A stretch of 64,000 nt of DNA from Ciona intestinalis (lineage: Eukaryota; Chordata; Ascidiacea; Phlebobranchia; Cionidae): positions 5,976,983-6,040,982 of the forward strand of contig NC_020172.2 of the NCBI RefSeq assembly GCF_000224145.3, read 5' to 3'. Shown piece after piece: positions 48,011 to 57,613 of this stretch. The notes beneath the pieces were generated by a model. The model ran no database searches, had not been told where the DNA came from, and worked only from the letters and a program-made list of their open reading frames with translations. The position numbers and the translations under genes are program-made. Positions within the stretch are counted from its first letter, which is position 1, and each line of letters begins with the position of its first letter.

Positions 48011-51000
48011 TATGAACAATAGGTTCTTAAACTTGTTTGTATGCTTTACCCTTTCAACAAAGATGCTTGTCAGATTTACCCCCAATATGTAACGTTGTGC
48101 TCGTTTATTAAAAAACTCGATGCATGTACGAGTTATGTAGTTTAGTGGGTGTATGACATCACAACCACTCGTATATGACATCACAACCCCCCATTATTAC
48201 AGAATGGAGACAAACACGTGGAAGTGTAACATTACGGGACGAGGAGCCGTCGGCAAACAACGGTGACAACTTGATGCAAGTCCATACGTTAGAATATTAT
48301 CAGGTGCGTTTGTATATACGATCTCTATGGGTGAATACGCGGACTAATTTACAGGGTATGACCTCAAATAGAATATTGTTAAAGTGTTATATGCTATCTC
48401 CAGGATTGACAACATTTTCATTATTATTATATTGTTTCATAATTAATCTAGTATTTCTATGTTTAATATATTATCTCTATGATCCCCCAGATAAGCGACG
48501 GATCTCACGTATCAATCATCCCTCGTAAACATAACTCGTTACTCAACCACTCGATGATGTCATCAACGTCAAAAACAAGCAATCATAAACATAACGGAAG
48601 TGGTGCAAGGTGATGATGTCATACTTAATGATGTCATACTTAATGATGTCATTTATGATACTTTTTTTAGGCTGTTTTAATATTGTAGTGTCTATATTCA
48701 CTTTTTGTTATTATTATTAGATATAAAAATAGTTGATTTTCAAATTTCAATTTTTCTGTTTGTAGTAATATCACATACTTTGTTTTATTATTATTATTAT
48801 ATAACAGTTTATTTATTTATTTTTTTTTTCATTGCATTAGCTATATGACACTTCTTATTTACGACCAAACAGATTATTCCAAACCACGGATGGCAGTAAC
48901 ACAAGTTTGCCTCGTTATAAACAAACCAGTCGATCTGGCACCCCAACGCTGATGCAAGATGGAACTAAATTCTATCATCTTGTGAGTGGTTTATACTTTT
49001 ATTTTAGTTTAAGACTATAAATATTATGTACAATTTATGTACGGAATCTCGTTTTATGTATTATTATACTTTTACTCTTATGTATGTGTTATTTTATGTA
49101 AAATAACATTACGTTTATTTATAATATTAACTATGATGGTACATTTGTTCATGTATTATTATAGTTTTTTATGCATGAATGCACAACTTATTATGCGGCT
49201 TATCCATGGTTACCCACCACCAGGTAAAACCAGGCGACCAGGACCAACGGGAGGGAAACGACCGAACGAACAAAATGGTTTCCGAGATTTATTTAACGAG
49301 GTTGTTGACCACCAAGGTATGGAATGCTTGAATAAGTTATTGAAATGTATTTCTGGTGAAAAAAAATCGGCAGATCTCGATTTTAAGCAAAGTTATATAG
49401 GTTGTTTAAAAATCAGAAGATATTCTGGAAGTCTTAAAAAAATTACAATTGCTAAAATGTATTCCTGGCTTATAATATGCATGTTAGCAACATTATTTAT
49501 AGAAATTGTTGCTTTTATATAAGATATTTATGTGTGGATATATAATATGTTTATGTGGCACATGTTCATATCAAATGTTTACGTCTGAAATAATTCAACA
49601 AAGTGTCGTGATTTATAACATATTTATGTTCAACAGGGCACAATACAGAAATACGTCGACGATTTATTCGAGACGGTTTTCAGCGTAGTCCAACGAGGCC
49701 ACGCCCTTCCTCTCGCTGTTAAACATATGTTTGACTTCCTCGACCATCAAGCGGATATCCACGGGATCACCGACCCGGAGACTGTGCATACTTGGAAGAG
49801 TAACTGGTGGGTGGGGTTGGGGGTTAGGGGTAAAAAAGGGGGGTGATTTGTGGGTTGGAGGTATTAGGTGGGGTAGGGGTGGGAATTAGGGGTAAACGGG
49901 GGGTTATTGGGTGGTCGCGGTATAGGGATGGTGAAGCAATAATTTGTGGGTAGGGGTAAAAGGGGGGTAATCTGTGGGGTGGGCCCGTTAGCGAGTACCT
50001 TAAGTAGTGGGTTAGGGGTTCGTGTAGTAATGAGGGGGTTAGTTATTTTTGTGTTTGCTTTTATTTTAATTAATTCTTACATACATAGTAGTTATAATAT
50101 CCCAACTAACCCACTTTACCCCAACTAACCCACTTTACCCCGCAGCCTCCCGTTACGATTCTGGGTGAACTTGATCAAGAACCCTGAGTTCCTTTATGAC
50201 ATCAACAAATCACCCATCGTGGATTGTTACTTGTCCGTGATCGCACAAACTTTCATGGATTCGTGCTCGACGGCCGAACACAAGCTCGGGAAAGATTCTC
50301 CGTCGAATAAATTACTTTACGCTAAAGATATTCCCGCTTATAAAGGATGGGTGGAAAGGTGGGTGGGATAGATATCTTATATTCGTACTTTATTGGGGAG
50401 TTTGCTAATCACCCACAAAGTTACTTACGTGGTAACTTTTAAAGTTTTTATACCAAAGGTTAAGTGTCGTATATAAAACCGCACATTTTGGGGAAGTTTA
50501 TTATGTTGTGTGGCATTTATTAAGTGACCTAAAGTAATATTTCTTATTTTATTCAACTGTTCTTGCTACCAGGTGTATGTTTACACCCATATAGAATAGA
50601 ATGTGCATATACAATGTTGGGGTAATGGGCCAACTCTGGTCTAAATCCCAGGTCCCATGGCGTGCCTCACTGTAGGACCTCACCCATATAGAATAGAATG
50701 TGCATATACAATGTTGGGGTAATGGGCCAACTCTGGTCTAAATCCCAGGTCCCATGGCGTGCCTCACTGTAGGACCTCACCCATATAGAATAGAATGTGC
50801 ATATACAATGTTGGGGTAATGGGCCAACTCTGGTCTAAATCCCAGGTCCCATGGCGTGCCTCACTGTAGGACCTCACCCATATAGAATAGAATGTGCATA
50901 TACAATGTTGGGGTAATGGACCAACTCTGGCTTAAATCCCAGGTCCCATGGTGTGCCTCACTGTAGGACCTCACCCATATAGAATAGAATGTGCATATAC

Positions 51001-51776
51001 AATGTTGGGGTAATGGACCAACTCTGGCCTAAATCCCAGGTCCCATGGTGTGCCTCACTGTAGGACCTCACCCATATAAAATGTATTAATATGATTTCTA
51101 TCCCACAGATATTACTCGGATATCTCCAACATGCCACAACTCAACCACAAGGACATGTCAGCATTCCTTGCTGAAGAATCATTCGTGAGTGTTGTGTTTA
51201 TTATTGTGGTTTATGCGGTTGGTGGGGTTGGGTGGCTTATCCATGGTTGCCACTCCCATGCCAACATTGCAACATTAATTACTCAACATATTAGTAACTT
51301 ATAAATGGTATTTTGAATATTAGGCAACTATGGTCTAATTTGAGGTCCAAGGTAAAGATAGTCGTTATAACATGTTTGTTCTGTTTCATACACCTTGTGC
51401 CCGCTTACAAGTTACCACGTATGTAACTTATTTATCCTCACATGGCGGGGCAACGACAGTCGTTATAACACGGGTGTTCTGTTTCATACACCTCTAGCCT
51501 GCTTACAAGTTACCACGTGTGTAACTTTGTGGGTGATTGTTTTATGTATGGCTGACATTTTGGACAACCCATTAGTGACCACTGTTATGTATATTTCCCA
51601 CCCAGATTCACCAGAATGAGTTCAACACGAGCGCCGCCCTCACCCAATTCTTCGGGTACGTCCAGAAATATTCGGGCGAACTCCTCCACATATTAAGTGT
51701 AGACCCCGAAGCCCAGCGTCAGCGATTATTTGAACAACTCGAAGATGTTTCAGTTTCCATGAACGGCGCTGGTTAG
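28780..51776 (+). CDS. Plexin, class-A-like semaphorin receptor (about 33 exons)
   Basis: Single-pass receptor for semaphorins; the cytoplasmic part is a Rap/Ras-type GAP. Exon starts: 28780, 30318, 30727, 31260, 33467, 33946, 35663, 38382, 38847, 39250, 39901, 41320, 41704, 42047, 42605, 43359, 43661, 44201, 44665, 45419, 45831, 46109, 46665, 47257, 47755, 48203, 48491, 48841, 49224, 49637, 50146, 51109, 51606; stop 51774-51776; about 1980 aa. Domains: hydrophobic N-terminal signal ([17 protein letters not shown]); Sema (exons 1-3); PSI 1 ([15 protein letters not shown]), PSI 2 ([14 protein letters not shown]), PSI 3 ([16 protein letters not shown]); IPT repeats in exons 11-18; membrane segment [20 protein letters not shown] in exon 19; [15 protein letters not shown] arginines in [14 protein letters not shown] and [24 protein letters not shown]. 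Cytoplasmic wording is closest to class A from memory. Phases fail at exon 1/2 and exon 27/28, so a small exon or base error is likely there. Confidence 0.93.
32128..32430. repeat. ~111-bp tandem repeat, three units, plexin intron 4
   Basis: Three copies of ACTTAACTTATATAAACACC ... GTGAAAAGTGGTGCAACCAA ... CACTGAAGTGTCGGTCAAAT, spaced about 111-112 bp. Units 2 and 3 are nearly identical. Confidence 0.85.
32731..32925. mobile_element. Palindromic MITE (family A)
   Basis: TAGTAGGGTGGGGTAAGATG left, GTGTCCCATCTTTCCTCACC right. Its allelic copy at 34269-34383 is cut by the gap. Confidence 0.78.
33683..33835 (+). mobile_element. tRNA-derived SINE body, plexin intron 5
   Basis: Starts TTACGGCTCAGCGGTTTAGC (A-box-like) and has ACAGGTTCAAGGCTCG (B-box-like) about 45 bases on, then GTGGGCGTATGTGTCTTTGG, CAAGACACTTAACG and AACCCAGTAGTCACTAATG. 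It is the clearest head of the family in the window. The allelic copy is at 35141-35292. Confidence 0.8.
34144..34268. other. Assembly gap, 125 N
   Basis: Left flank 32809-34143 and right flank 34269-35602 are the same sequence (about 1335 bp each). The left copy breaks off at ATAACCATATACT and the right copy continues through the same point into unique DNA. Confidence 0.95.
34269..35602 (+). repeat. Probable second haplotype of plexin exons 5-6
   Basis: Near-identical to 32809-34143, with scattered single-base changes. It ends where the first contig ended; unique sequence with plexin exon 7 follows. Confidence 0.87.
34924..35499 (+). CDS. Duplicate plexin exons 5 and 6 (probable allele)
   Basis: Exons 34924-35083 and 35406-35499 match 33467-33626 and 33946-34039 in length and splice sites. 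Coding differences are GAC/GAT, AGA/AGG and CTA/CTG, all silent in the frame [18 protein letters not shown]. In the competing open frame two of them would change residues, so the silent pattern also tells which frame is translated. Splicing both copies in series would keep the phase (254 nt is not a multiple of 3, so exon 5-6-5-6 would shift the frame), another reason to count them once. Confidence 0.85.
36250..37980. promoter_or_regulatory. ACGT/CRE-dense, CpG-retaining segment in plexin intron 7
   Basis: By eye about two dozen ACGT cores in 1.7 kb, mostly as TGACGTCA, TTACGTCA, TGACGTAA or TTACGTAA, often followed by CAATG or TAATG. The segment is also rich in other CpG words (GTCGCGCGTTCAAGCGACCG near 36303, ATTTTTCGCGCACATCGCGA near 37600), in contrast to the surrounding introns. 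TGACGTCA is the consensus for CREB/ATF bZIP factors. No conserved exon was found in it. I infer an intronic enhancer or internal promoter. It could instead be an unannotated repeat family with these words. Confidence 0.5.
38000..38190. mobile_element. Palindromic MITE (family A)
   Basis: AGTAGGGTGGGAGAAGATGG left and GGTGTCCCAACTCCCCCCAA right, in plexin intron 7. Confidence 0.75.
38222..38245 (+). pseudogene. Decayed copy of plexin exon 8 start
   Basis: CTCAGGCTTGCCCCAGTTAA resembles the real boundary ACAGGCTTGCCCCCAGCTAA at 38378-38397, about 155 bp downstream, then diverges. It looks like a partial exon duplication reduced to its acceptor and first codons. Confidence 0.45.
39030..39150. 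mobile_element. Half copy of MITE family A
   Basis: Runs from ACCCTCACGACTTCCATAGA to GGTGTCCCATCTCCCCCCAC; the other arm is missing. Confidence 0.6.
40071..40943. mobile_element. Non-autonomous hAT element with TSD, plexin intron 11
   Basis: Ends are CAGGCGTGCCCAACC and GGTTGGGGCACGCCTG, inverted repeats of about 15 bp. The eight bases before it (ATATAGAC, 40063-40070) and after it (ATATAGAT, 40944-40951) match at seven of eight positions, the 8-bp duplication typical of hAT. 873 bp long; internal frames are short and show no transposase motif. It sits 30 bp after the exon 11 donor. Confidence 0.8.
40985..41250 (-). mobile_element. Full-length SINE copy with tail 1
   Basis: On the minus strand the order is tRNA-like head (GTCAGCCTGTCTTTAGCACA, ACAGGTTCAACGCTGCTACC), core (AACCCAGTGGTCACTAATGG), linker (TCACCCACAAAGTTACATAC) and a shortened tail (AACGACTGTCGTTGCCCCGC). 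It inserted immediately beside the hAT element. Confidence 0.78.
41543..41586 (+). pseudogene. Decayed copy of plexin exon 13 start
   Basis: TTCCCCAG followed by a frame reading [12 protein letters not shown], the same first 12 residues as exon 13 at 41704 ([12 protein letters not shown]), with third-position changes, then a TAG. A 3'-truncated exon duplication 155-160 bp upstream of the real exon. Confidence 0.75.
45045..45370 (+). mobile_element. SINE tail-1 array in plexin intron 19
   Basis: Linker GTGATCACCCACAAAGTTAC, then three tail units (TAACTTGTAAGCGGGCACGA, CACCCGTGTTATAACAACTG, TTGCCCCGCCATGCGAGGAT) in plus orientation. Confidence 0.82.
46810..46985. repeat. 17-bp tandem array, ATGATGTCAT core
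   Basis: About ten units of TATTATGATGTCATAGA directly after the donor of plexin exon 23. Each unit has ATGATGTCAT, one base from the CRE TGACGTCA (CG changed to TG). Confidence 0.9.
47420..47613. mobile_element. Palindromic MITE (family A)
   Basis: GTAGGTGGGGTGGGGGAGGA left and GGGTGTCCCATCTTCCCCCG right, starting 16 bp after the exon 24 donor. Confidence 0.75.
47966..48007. repeat. (TA)n microsatellite
   Basis: CATACATACATATATA followed by an uninterrupted run of about 17 TA steps in plexin intron 25. Confidence 0.95.
50583..51085 (-). repeat. 97-bp tandem array (SINE tail 2), first copy
   Basis: Five units of exactly 97 bp on the minus strand (CCCATATAGAATAGAATGTG, ATATACAATGTTGGGGTAAT, CCTCACTGTAGGACCTCACC), ending just before plexin exon 32. 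The matching array on the other haplotype is at 53569-54025. Confidence 0.93.
51350..51590. repeat. 98-bp SINE-tail units, plexin intron 32
   Basis: Two units plus linker and core (GTAACTTTGTGGGTGATTGT, CCCATTAGTGACCACTG). The other haplotype has about five units at 54330-54790. Confidence 0.82.
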
Positions 51777-52097
51777 TCCCCTATCAGTGAATATTGCTCC
51801 CTCCGCTGGCAGAGATTTAAATCTGAGGTTTCCCGCCTCAAGTGGTACGGATTTCACAAAGTTTTATATTTTATTCGTTTTTTTTTATTTCCTGCCGTGT
51901 TTATCGAATATGAGTTTTAATTCTTATATTATTTCTGTATCAACTTAAATAATCAACTTTGTTAATTATGATTACTTGTCGCGCGACCAATATTGGCTTT
52001 AACCATTGTATGCAAATTAACCAACATGTTATTTGTGCCAACTACATAAAGTGCTTTAACTTTAAAACATCATTCCGGCTTTGCAGCGTTATTCTGT

Positions 52098-52103
52098 AAT
52101 AAA
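52098..52103 (+). terminator. Poly(A) signal after plexin
   Basis: AATAAA about 320 bp past the TAG, conserved in the second copy near 55341. The UTR between stop and signal is nearly the same in both copies. Confidence 0.6.
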
Positions 52104-52119
52104 TACTTCGTTAATGAAA

Positions 52120-52800
52120 ATGGTTTGGTCATTTATATCCTCGTGGGTGGGAACTTGAGTGGCTTATCCATGGTTGCCACTCCCATGCCCACAGTCGAGC
52201 TGCTGAAGCTCTTGCAGTGTGTGGATAAGCAGACATGACTTTTGGTTTTGTTTGGTCATTTATATCCTCGTGGGTGGGAACTTGCGTGACTTCTCCATGG
52301 TTGCCACTCCCATGCTCACAGTCGAGTTGCTGAGGCTCTTGCAGTGTGTGGATAAGCAGACATGACTTTTGGTTGGTTTGGTCATTTATATCCTCGTGGG
52401 TGGAAACTTGAGTGGCTTATCCATGGTTGCTGCTCCCATGCCCACAGTCGAGTTGCTGAAGCTCTTGCAGTGTGTGGATAAGCAGACATGACTTTTGGTT
52501 GATTTGGTCATTTATATCCTCGTGGGTGGGAACTTGAGTGACTTCTCCATGGTTGCCACTCCCATGCTCACAGTCGAGTTGCTGAAGCTATTGCAGTGTG
52601 TGGATAAGCAGACATGACTTTTGGTTGGTTTGGTCATTTATATCCTCGTGGGTGGAAACTTGAGTGGCTTATCCATGGTTGCTGCTCCCATGCCCACAGT
52701 CGAGTTGCTGAAGCTATTGCAGTGTGTGGATAAGCAGACATGACTTTTGGTTGATTTGGTCATTTATATCCTCGTGGGTGGGAACTTGAGTGACTTATCC
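52120..52800. repeat. ~125-bp tandem array downstream of plexin
   Basis: About six units with TTTATATCCTCGTGGGTGGG, CTTATCCATGGTTGCCACTC, CCCACAGTCGAGTTGCTGAA and GTGTGGATAAGCAGACATGA. The second haplotype has about three units (55365-55700). Confidence 0.88.
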
Positions 52801-53068
52801 ATGGTTGCCTGCCCATGCCCACAGTCGAGTTGCTTTTTATAAGCCATGCGAGTGCTGCATGGGCAGGCAGTGTAATGCTTGTTATCTGTATCGTGACATC
52901 GATGTCGTTTTGTTGAATAAACTGAGTCGTAACCTTGTCATGGAGGGTTATGACGTCACTACCAAGCTTGAGGCTAAGAGTTCTACCGCCATGGAGTCGT
53001 TACTTTTCAGCTGGAGTCGGATTTTTGTTGAGCGAGTTGCGAGGTGTGCAATCTGTACGCCAAGGCCG

Positions 53069-53568
53069 NNNNNNNNNNNNNNNNNNNNNNNNNNNNNNNN
53101 NNNNNNNNNNNNNNNNNNNNNNNNNNNNNNNNNNNNNNNNNNNNNNNNNNNNNNNNNNNNNNNNNNNNNNNNNNNNNNNNNNNNNNNNNNNNNNNNNNNN
53201 NNNNNNNNNNNNNNNNNNNNNNNNNNNNNNNNNNNNNNNNNNNNNNNNNNNNNNNNNNNNNNNNNNNNNNNNNNNNNNNNNNNNNNNNNNNNNNNNNNNN
53301 NNNNNNNNNNNNNNNNNNNNNNNNNNNNNNNNNNNNNNNNNNNNNNNNNNNNNNNNNNNNNNNNNNNNNNNNNNNNNNNNNNNNNNNNNNNNNNNNNNNN
53401 NNNNNNNNNNNNNNNNNNNNNNNNNNNNNNNNNNNNNNNNNNNNNNNNNNNNNNNNNNNNNNNNNNNNNNNNNNNNNNNNNNNNNNNNNNNNNNNNNNNN
53501 NNNNNNNNNNNNNNNNNNNNNNNNNNNNNNNNNNNNNNNNNNNNNNNNNNNNNNNNNNNNNNNNNNNN
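53069..53568. other. Assembly gap, 500 N
   Basis: Left contig ends at CTGTACGCCAAGGCCG, which recurs at 55917-55932 in the right contig, where unique sequence continues. So the contigs overlap and the gap is not real missing DNA. Confidence 0.95.
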
Positions 53569-55932
53569 GGTAATGGGCAACTCTGGTCTAAACCCCAGGT
53601 CCCATGGCATGCCTCACTGTAGGACCTCACCCATATAGAATAGAATGTGCATATACAATGTTGGGGTAATGGGCCAACTCTGGCCTAAATCCCAGGTCCC
53701 ATGGCGTGCCTCACTGTAGGACCTCACCCATATAGAATAGAATGTGCATATACAATGTTGGGGTAATGGGCCAACTCTGGCCTAAATCCCAGGTCCCATG
53801 GCGTGCCTCACTGTAGGACCTCACCCATATAGAATAGAATGTGCATATACAATGTTGGGGTAATGGGCCAACTCTGGCCTAAATCCCAGGTCCCATAGCT
53901 TGCCTCACTGTAGGACCTCACCCATATAGAATAGAATGTGCATATACAATGTTGGGGTAATGGGCCAACTCTGGTCTAAATCCCAGGTCCCATAGCATAC
54001 CTCACTGTAGGACCTCACCCATATAACATGTATTAATATGATTTCTATCCCACAGATATTACTCGGATATATCCAACATGCCACAACTTAACCACAAAGA
54101 CATGTCAGCATTCCTTGCTGAAGAATCATTCGTGAGTGTCGTGTTTATTATTGTGGTTTATGCAGTTGGTGGGGTTTGGGTGGCTTATCCATGGTTGCCA
54201 CTCCCATGCCAACATTGTAACATTAATTACTCAACTCAACATTAATTGCTCAACATATTAGTAACTTATAAATGGTATTTTGAATATTAGGCAACTATGG
54301 TCTAATTTGAGGTCCAAGGTAAAGATAGTCGTTATAACACGGGTGTTCTGTTTCATACACCTCGTGTCCGCTTACAAGTTACCGCGTATGTAACTTATTT
54401 ATCCTCGCATGGCGGGGCAACGACAGTCGTTATAACATGGGTGCCTGTTTCATACACCTCGTGCCCGCTTACAAGTTACCGCGTATGTAACTTATTTATC
54501 CTCGCATGGCGGGGCAACAACAGTCGTTATTACACGGGTGTTCTGTTTCATACACCTCGTGTCCGCTTACAAGTTACCATGTATGTAACTTATTTATCCT
54601 CGCATGGTGGGCCAACAACAGTCGTTATAACACGGGTGTTCTGTTTCATACACCTCGTGCCCACTTACAAGTTACCACGTATGTAACTTATTTATCCTCG
54701 CATGGCGGGGCAACAACAGTCGTTATTACACGGGTGTTCTGTTTTATTCACCTTGTGCCTGCTTACAAGTTACCACGTATATAACTTTGTATATATTATC
54801 CACCCAGCTTATGTTATGTGTATTTCCCACCCAGATTCACCAGAATGAGTTCAACACGAGCGCCGCCCTCACCCAATTCTTCGGGTACGTCCAGAAATAT
54901 TCGGGCGAACTCCTCCACATTTTAAGTGTAGACCCCGAAGCCCAGCGTCAGCGATTATTTGAACAACTCGAAGATGTTTCAGTTTCCATGAACGGCGCTG
55001 GTTAGTCCCCTATCAGTGAATATTGCTCCCTCCGCTGGCAGAGATTTAAATCTGAGGTTTCTCGCCAAAAGTTATGGCGCCTCAAGTGGTACGGATTTCA
55101 CAAAGTTTTATATTTTAGTCGTTTTTTTTTATTTCCTGCCGTGTTTATCGAATATGAGTTTTAATTCTTATATTATTTCTGTATCAACTTAATTAATCAA
55201 CTTTGTTAATTATGATTACTTGTCGCGCGACCAATATTGGCTTTAACCATTGTATGCAAATTAACCAACATGTTATTTGTGCCAATTATAAAGTGCTTTA
55301 ACTTTAAAACATCATTCCGGCTTTGCAGCGTTATTCTGTAATAAATACTTCGTTAATGAAAATGGTTTGGTCATTTATATCCTCGTGGGTGGGAACTTGA
55401 GTGACTTATCCATGGTTGCCACTCCCATCCCCACAGTCGAGTTGCTGAAGCTATTACAGTGTGTGGATAAGCGGACATGACTTTTGGTTGGTTTGGTCAT
55501 TTATATCCTCGTGGGTTGGAACTTGAGTGGCTTATCCATGGTTGCCACTCCCATGCCCACAGTCGAGCTGCTGAAGCTATTACAGTGTGTGGATAAGCAG
55601 ACATGACTTTTGGTTGGTTTGGTCATTTATATCCTCATGGGTGGGAACTTGAGTGACTTATCCATGGTTGCCACTCCCATGCCCACAGTCGAGTTGCTTT
55701 TTATAAGCCATGCGAGTGCTGCATGGGCAGGCAGTGTAATGCTTGTTATCTGTATCGTGATATCGATGTCGTTTTGTTGAATATACTGAGTCGTAACCTT
55801 GTCATGGAGGGTTATGACGTCACTACCAAGCTTGAGGCTAGGAGTTCTACCGCCATGGAGTCGTTGCCTTTCTGCTGGAGTCGGATTTTTGTTGAGCGAG
55901 TTGCGAGTAATACAATCTGTACGCCAAGGCCG
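53569..55932 (+). repeat. Probable second haplotype of the plexin 3' end
   Basis: Repeats about 50600-53068: 97-bp array, exon 32, SINE tails, exon 33, UTR, ~125-bp array and the following 210 bp. It differs by roughly three more 98-bp units and three fewer ~125-bp units. Confidence 0.88.
54056..55005 (+). CDS. Duplicate plexin exons 32-33 (probable allele)
   Basis: Exons 54056-54131 and 54835-55005 equal 51109-51184 and 51606-51776 in length and junctions. Visible differences (ATC/ATA, CTC/CTT, AAG/AAA, ATA/ATT) are all silent, including those in the run [17 protein letters not shown] to [12 protein letters not shown]. Since the first copy ends in a stop, the second cannot extend the protein. 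Confidence 0.88.
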
Positions 55933-55984
55933 CACCTCCGACTATTTGCTGCCTCTTTGCCGCACCCCCACCCAAAGTTTTCCA

Positions 55985-56190
55985 TTGTAGAATGAATGTA
56001 ACTTACTTTATCCTCGCGTGGCCGGAAAACGACAGTCGTTATCACACGGATGTTCACAGTTCATGCACCTCGTGCCAGCTGACAGGTTACCAAGTATGTA
56101 CTTTTGTGGGTGATTAATTTTTTTGTGGATTTTTTCATTTTTTTATGTGTGGCTGATAATTTGGACAACCCATTAGTAACCACTGGGTTG
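55985..56190 (-). mobile_element. SINE tail 1 with linker and core
   Basis: GAATGTAACTTACTTTATCC, AAAACGACAGTCGTTATCAC, TTGTGGGTGATTAATT and CCCATTAGTAACCACTGGGT. A similar copy is at 7102-7270 in VPS41 intron 5. Confidence 0.72.
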
Positions 56191-56745
56191 ATCCTTACCC
56201 TACATCATGATCCGGCAGGGCTACTATTGTAGTGTCAATAAACTGATTTATGTGGGTAAAGTTGATATTGTAATATGAATAAACAATGATTCAAAATTCC
56301 TATTTATTTTACTACTAACTAGAGTCACTACAAATGTTAGGTGAGGAAAACATATACACAACAAATTTCAGCATACTGAAAGTTATTACTACATCGTTGC
56401 GCAATACATCACGTGACATTAAATAGTGACGTTAATGCTTTGCGTTCAGAGTTAGATTTGTCCATCGAGTAGTTAATAATGATCCGATCCAAGAATGTCT
56501 TTAATTTGTGTTTGGATCTGCCAAGTTTAGCTCCCACGCTATCATCGCGTGCGAAATTGCTCAATCATCCACTTCTGTTAAATTACTTTTGGTGCAGCTA
56601 ATAGCTTTTGAGCGCTGGCCTTGTTAAAATGATGGATAATTTGTCACGGGTACATAACATGATGCAATATTGCGAAATATTGGTGCAGTATTAAGAAACA
56701 ACATGCAATGTTCCTACAGCTACTATGTACAATAATTTTCTAGAC
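56191..56745. other. Intergenic, nothing recognised
   Basis: About 0.55 kb between a SINE and a hAT element. No exon-like segment or repeat that I recognise. Confidence 0.5.
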
Positions 56746-57155
56746 CAGTGCTCTTCAACCGGTGTGCACCAAAATATGCCAGGGGTGCACCAGTGCAAAA
56801 GGGTATACAAGAGTGCACCACAAACTTAAAAATTTTAGCACTAAAAATATATATTAACATATTTAAAAAATTTGAGTATTGTTTTGTCAAAGTTTTGAAC
56901 ATTTTTAACAAGATTAGCCACTTTCCGACAGTTTTGTCCCCAGTTTTTGATGTTATCTTTTGCGAAACTAGTCTTCTCTTTAACCGCAAAACACCGCAAC
57001 TTATTCTCGTCTGTATTTCTTCTTGAACAGCAACTTATTCTCGTCTGTATTTCTTCTTATGACGTCATTAGTTTTACGTTAAAGCAATCAGGGGTGCATG
57101 AGTTCGTCGCAACAATTTAGGGGTTCACCAATCCAAAAAAGGTTGAAGAGCACTG
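56746..57155. mobile_element. hAT-type MITE with 8-bp TSD
   Basis: 410 bp, ends CAGTGCTCTTCAACC and GGTTGAAGAGCACTG, perfect 15-bp inverted repeats. Flanks are TTCTAGAC (56738-56745) and GTCTAGAA (57156-57163), matching in six of eight positions around TCTAGA, which fits the nTnnnnAn target preference known for many hAT elements. The inside has GGGGTGCACCAGTGC words but no coding capacity. Confidence 0.8.
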
Positions 57156-57435
57156 GTCTAGAAGGGACCAATGAATATTAAAGATCCATCTGCAATATAA
57201 GGTATTTCATAAGTAAAAATATATTAAAGTTTATATTTAGTGCCATTTATTGTAACAACCCCAAGGATTTATAGTCTAGTTTAGAAACGGTTGAAGTTAA
57301 ACTTTGTTTTTGTGTTCAAAGATTTAAAGGTTTTTTTACACAATGAGGAAAAACTACTTCAACTTTAGCATACAACATTCTTTTGTACATAGAGATATTT
57401 TATCGATTTTTAATCAATTCATATAAATATATACT

Positions 57436-57606
57436 TAGTAGGTTGGGGTAAGATGGCCCAGGTTATCAATCTCTTTTATCGTCCCGTTTGGTGGTAAACA
57501 TAGAATATTTACAGAATTATAAAACCGTATCACTAAAAGTTGTTGTTAATTGTCTGAATCACAATTAGGAAATTTGGGATATTATGTGCTAACCATACTA
57601 CTATAC
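57436..57606. mobile_element. Diverged MITE family A copy
   Basis: TAGTAGGTTGGGGTAAGATG at the left; the right arm is reduced to CCATACTACTATA. Confidence 0.55.
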
Positions 57607-57613
57607 GACATAC

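Noticed and set aside
52790..53638. Long frames across the 500-N gap
   Set aside because: Made almost entirely of N; the flanks are repeats.
55723..55995. 90-codon frame with Cys-rich start (GRQCNACYLYRD)
   Set aside because: The same DNA occurs at 52850-53068 in the other haplotype as part of a repeat-rich 3' flank; no splice sites or family match.
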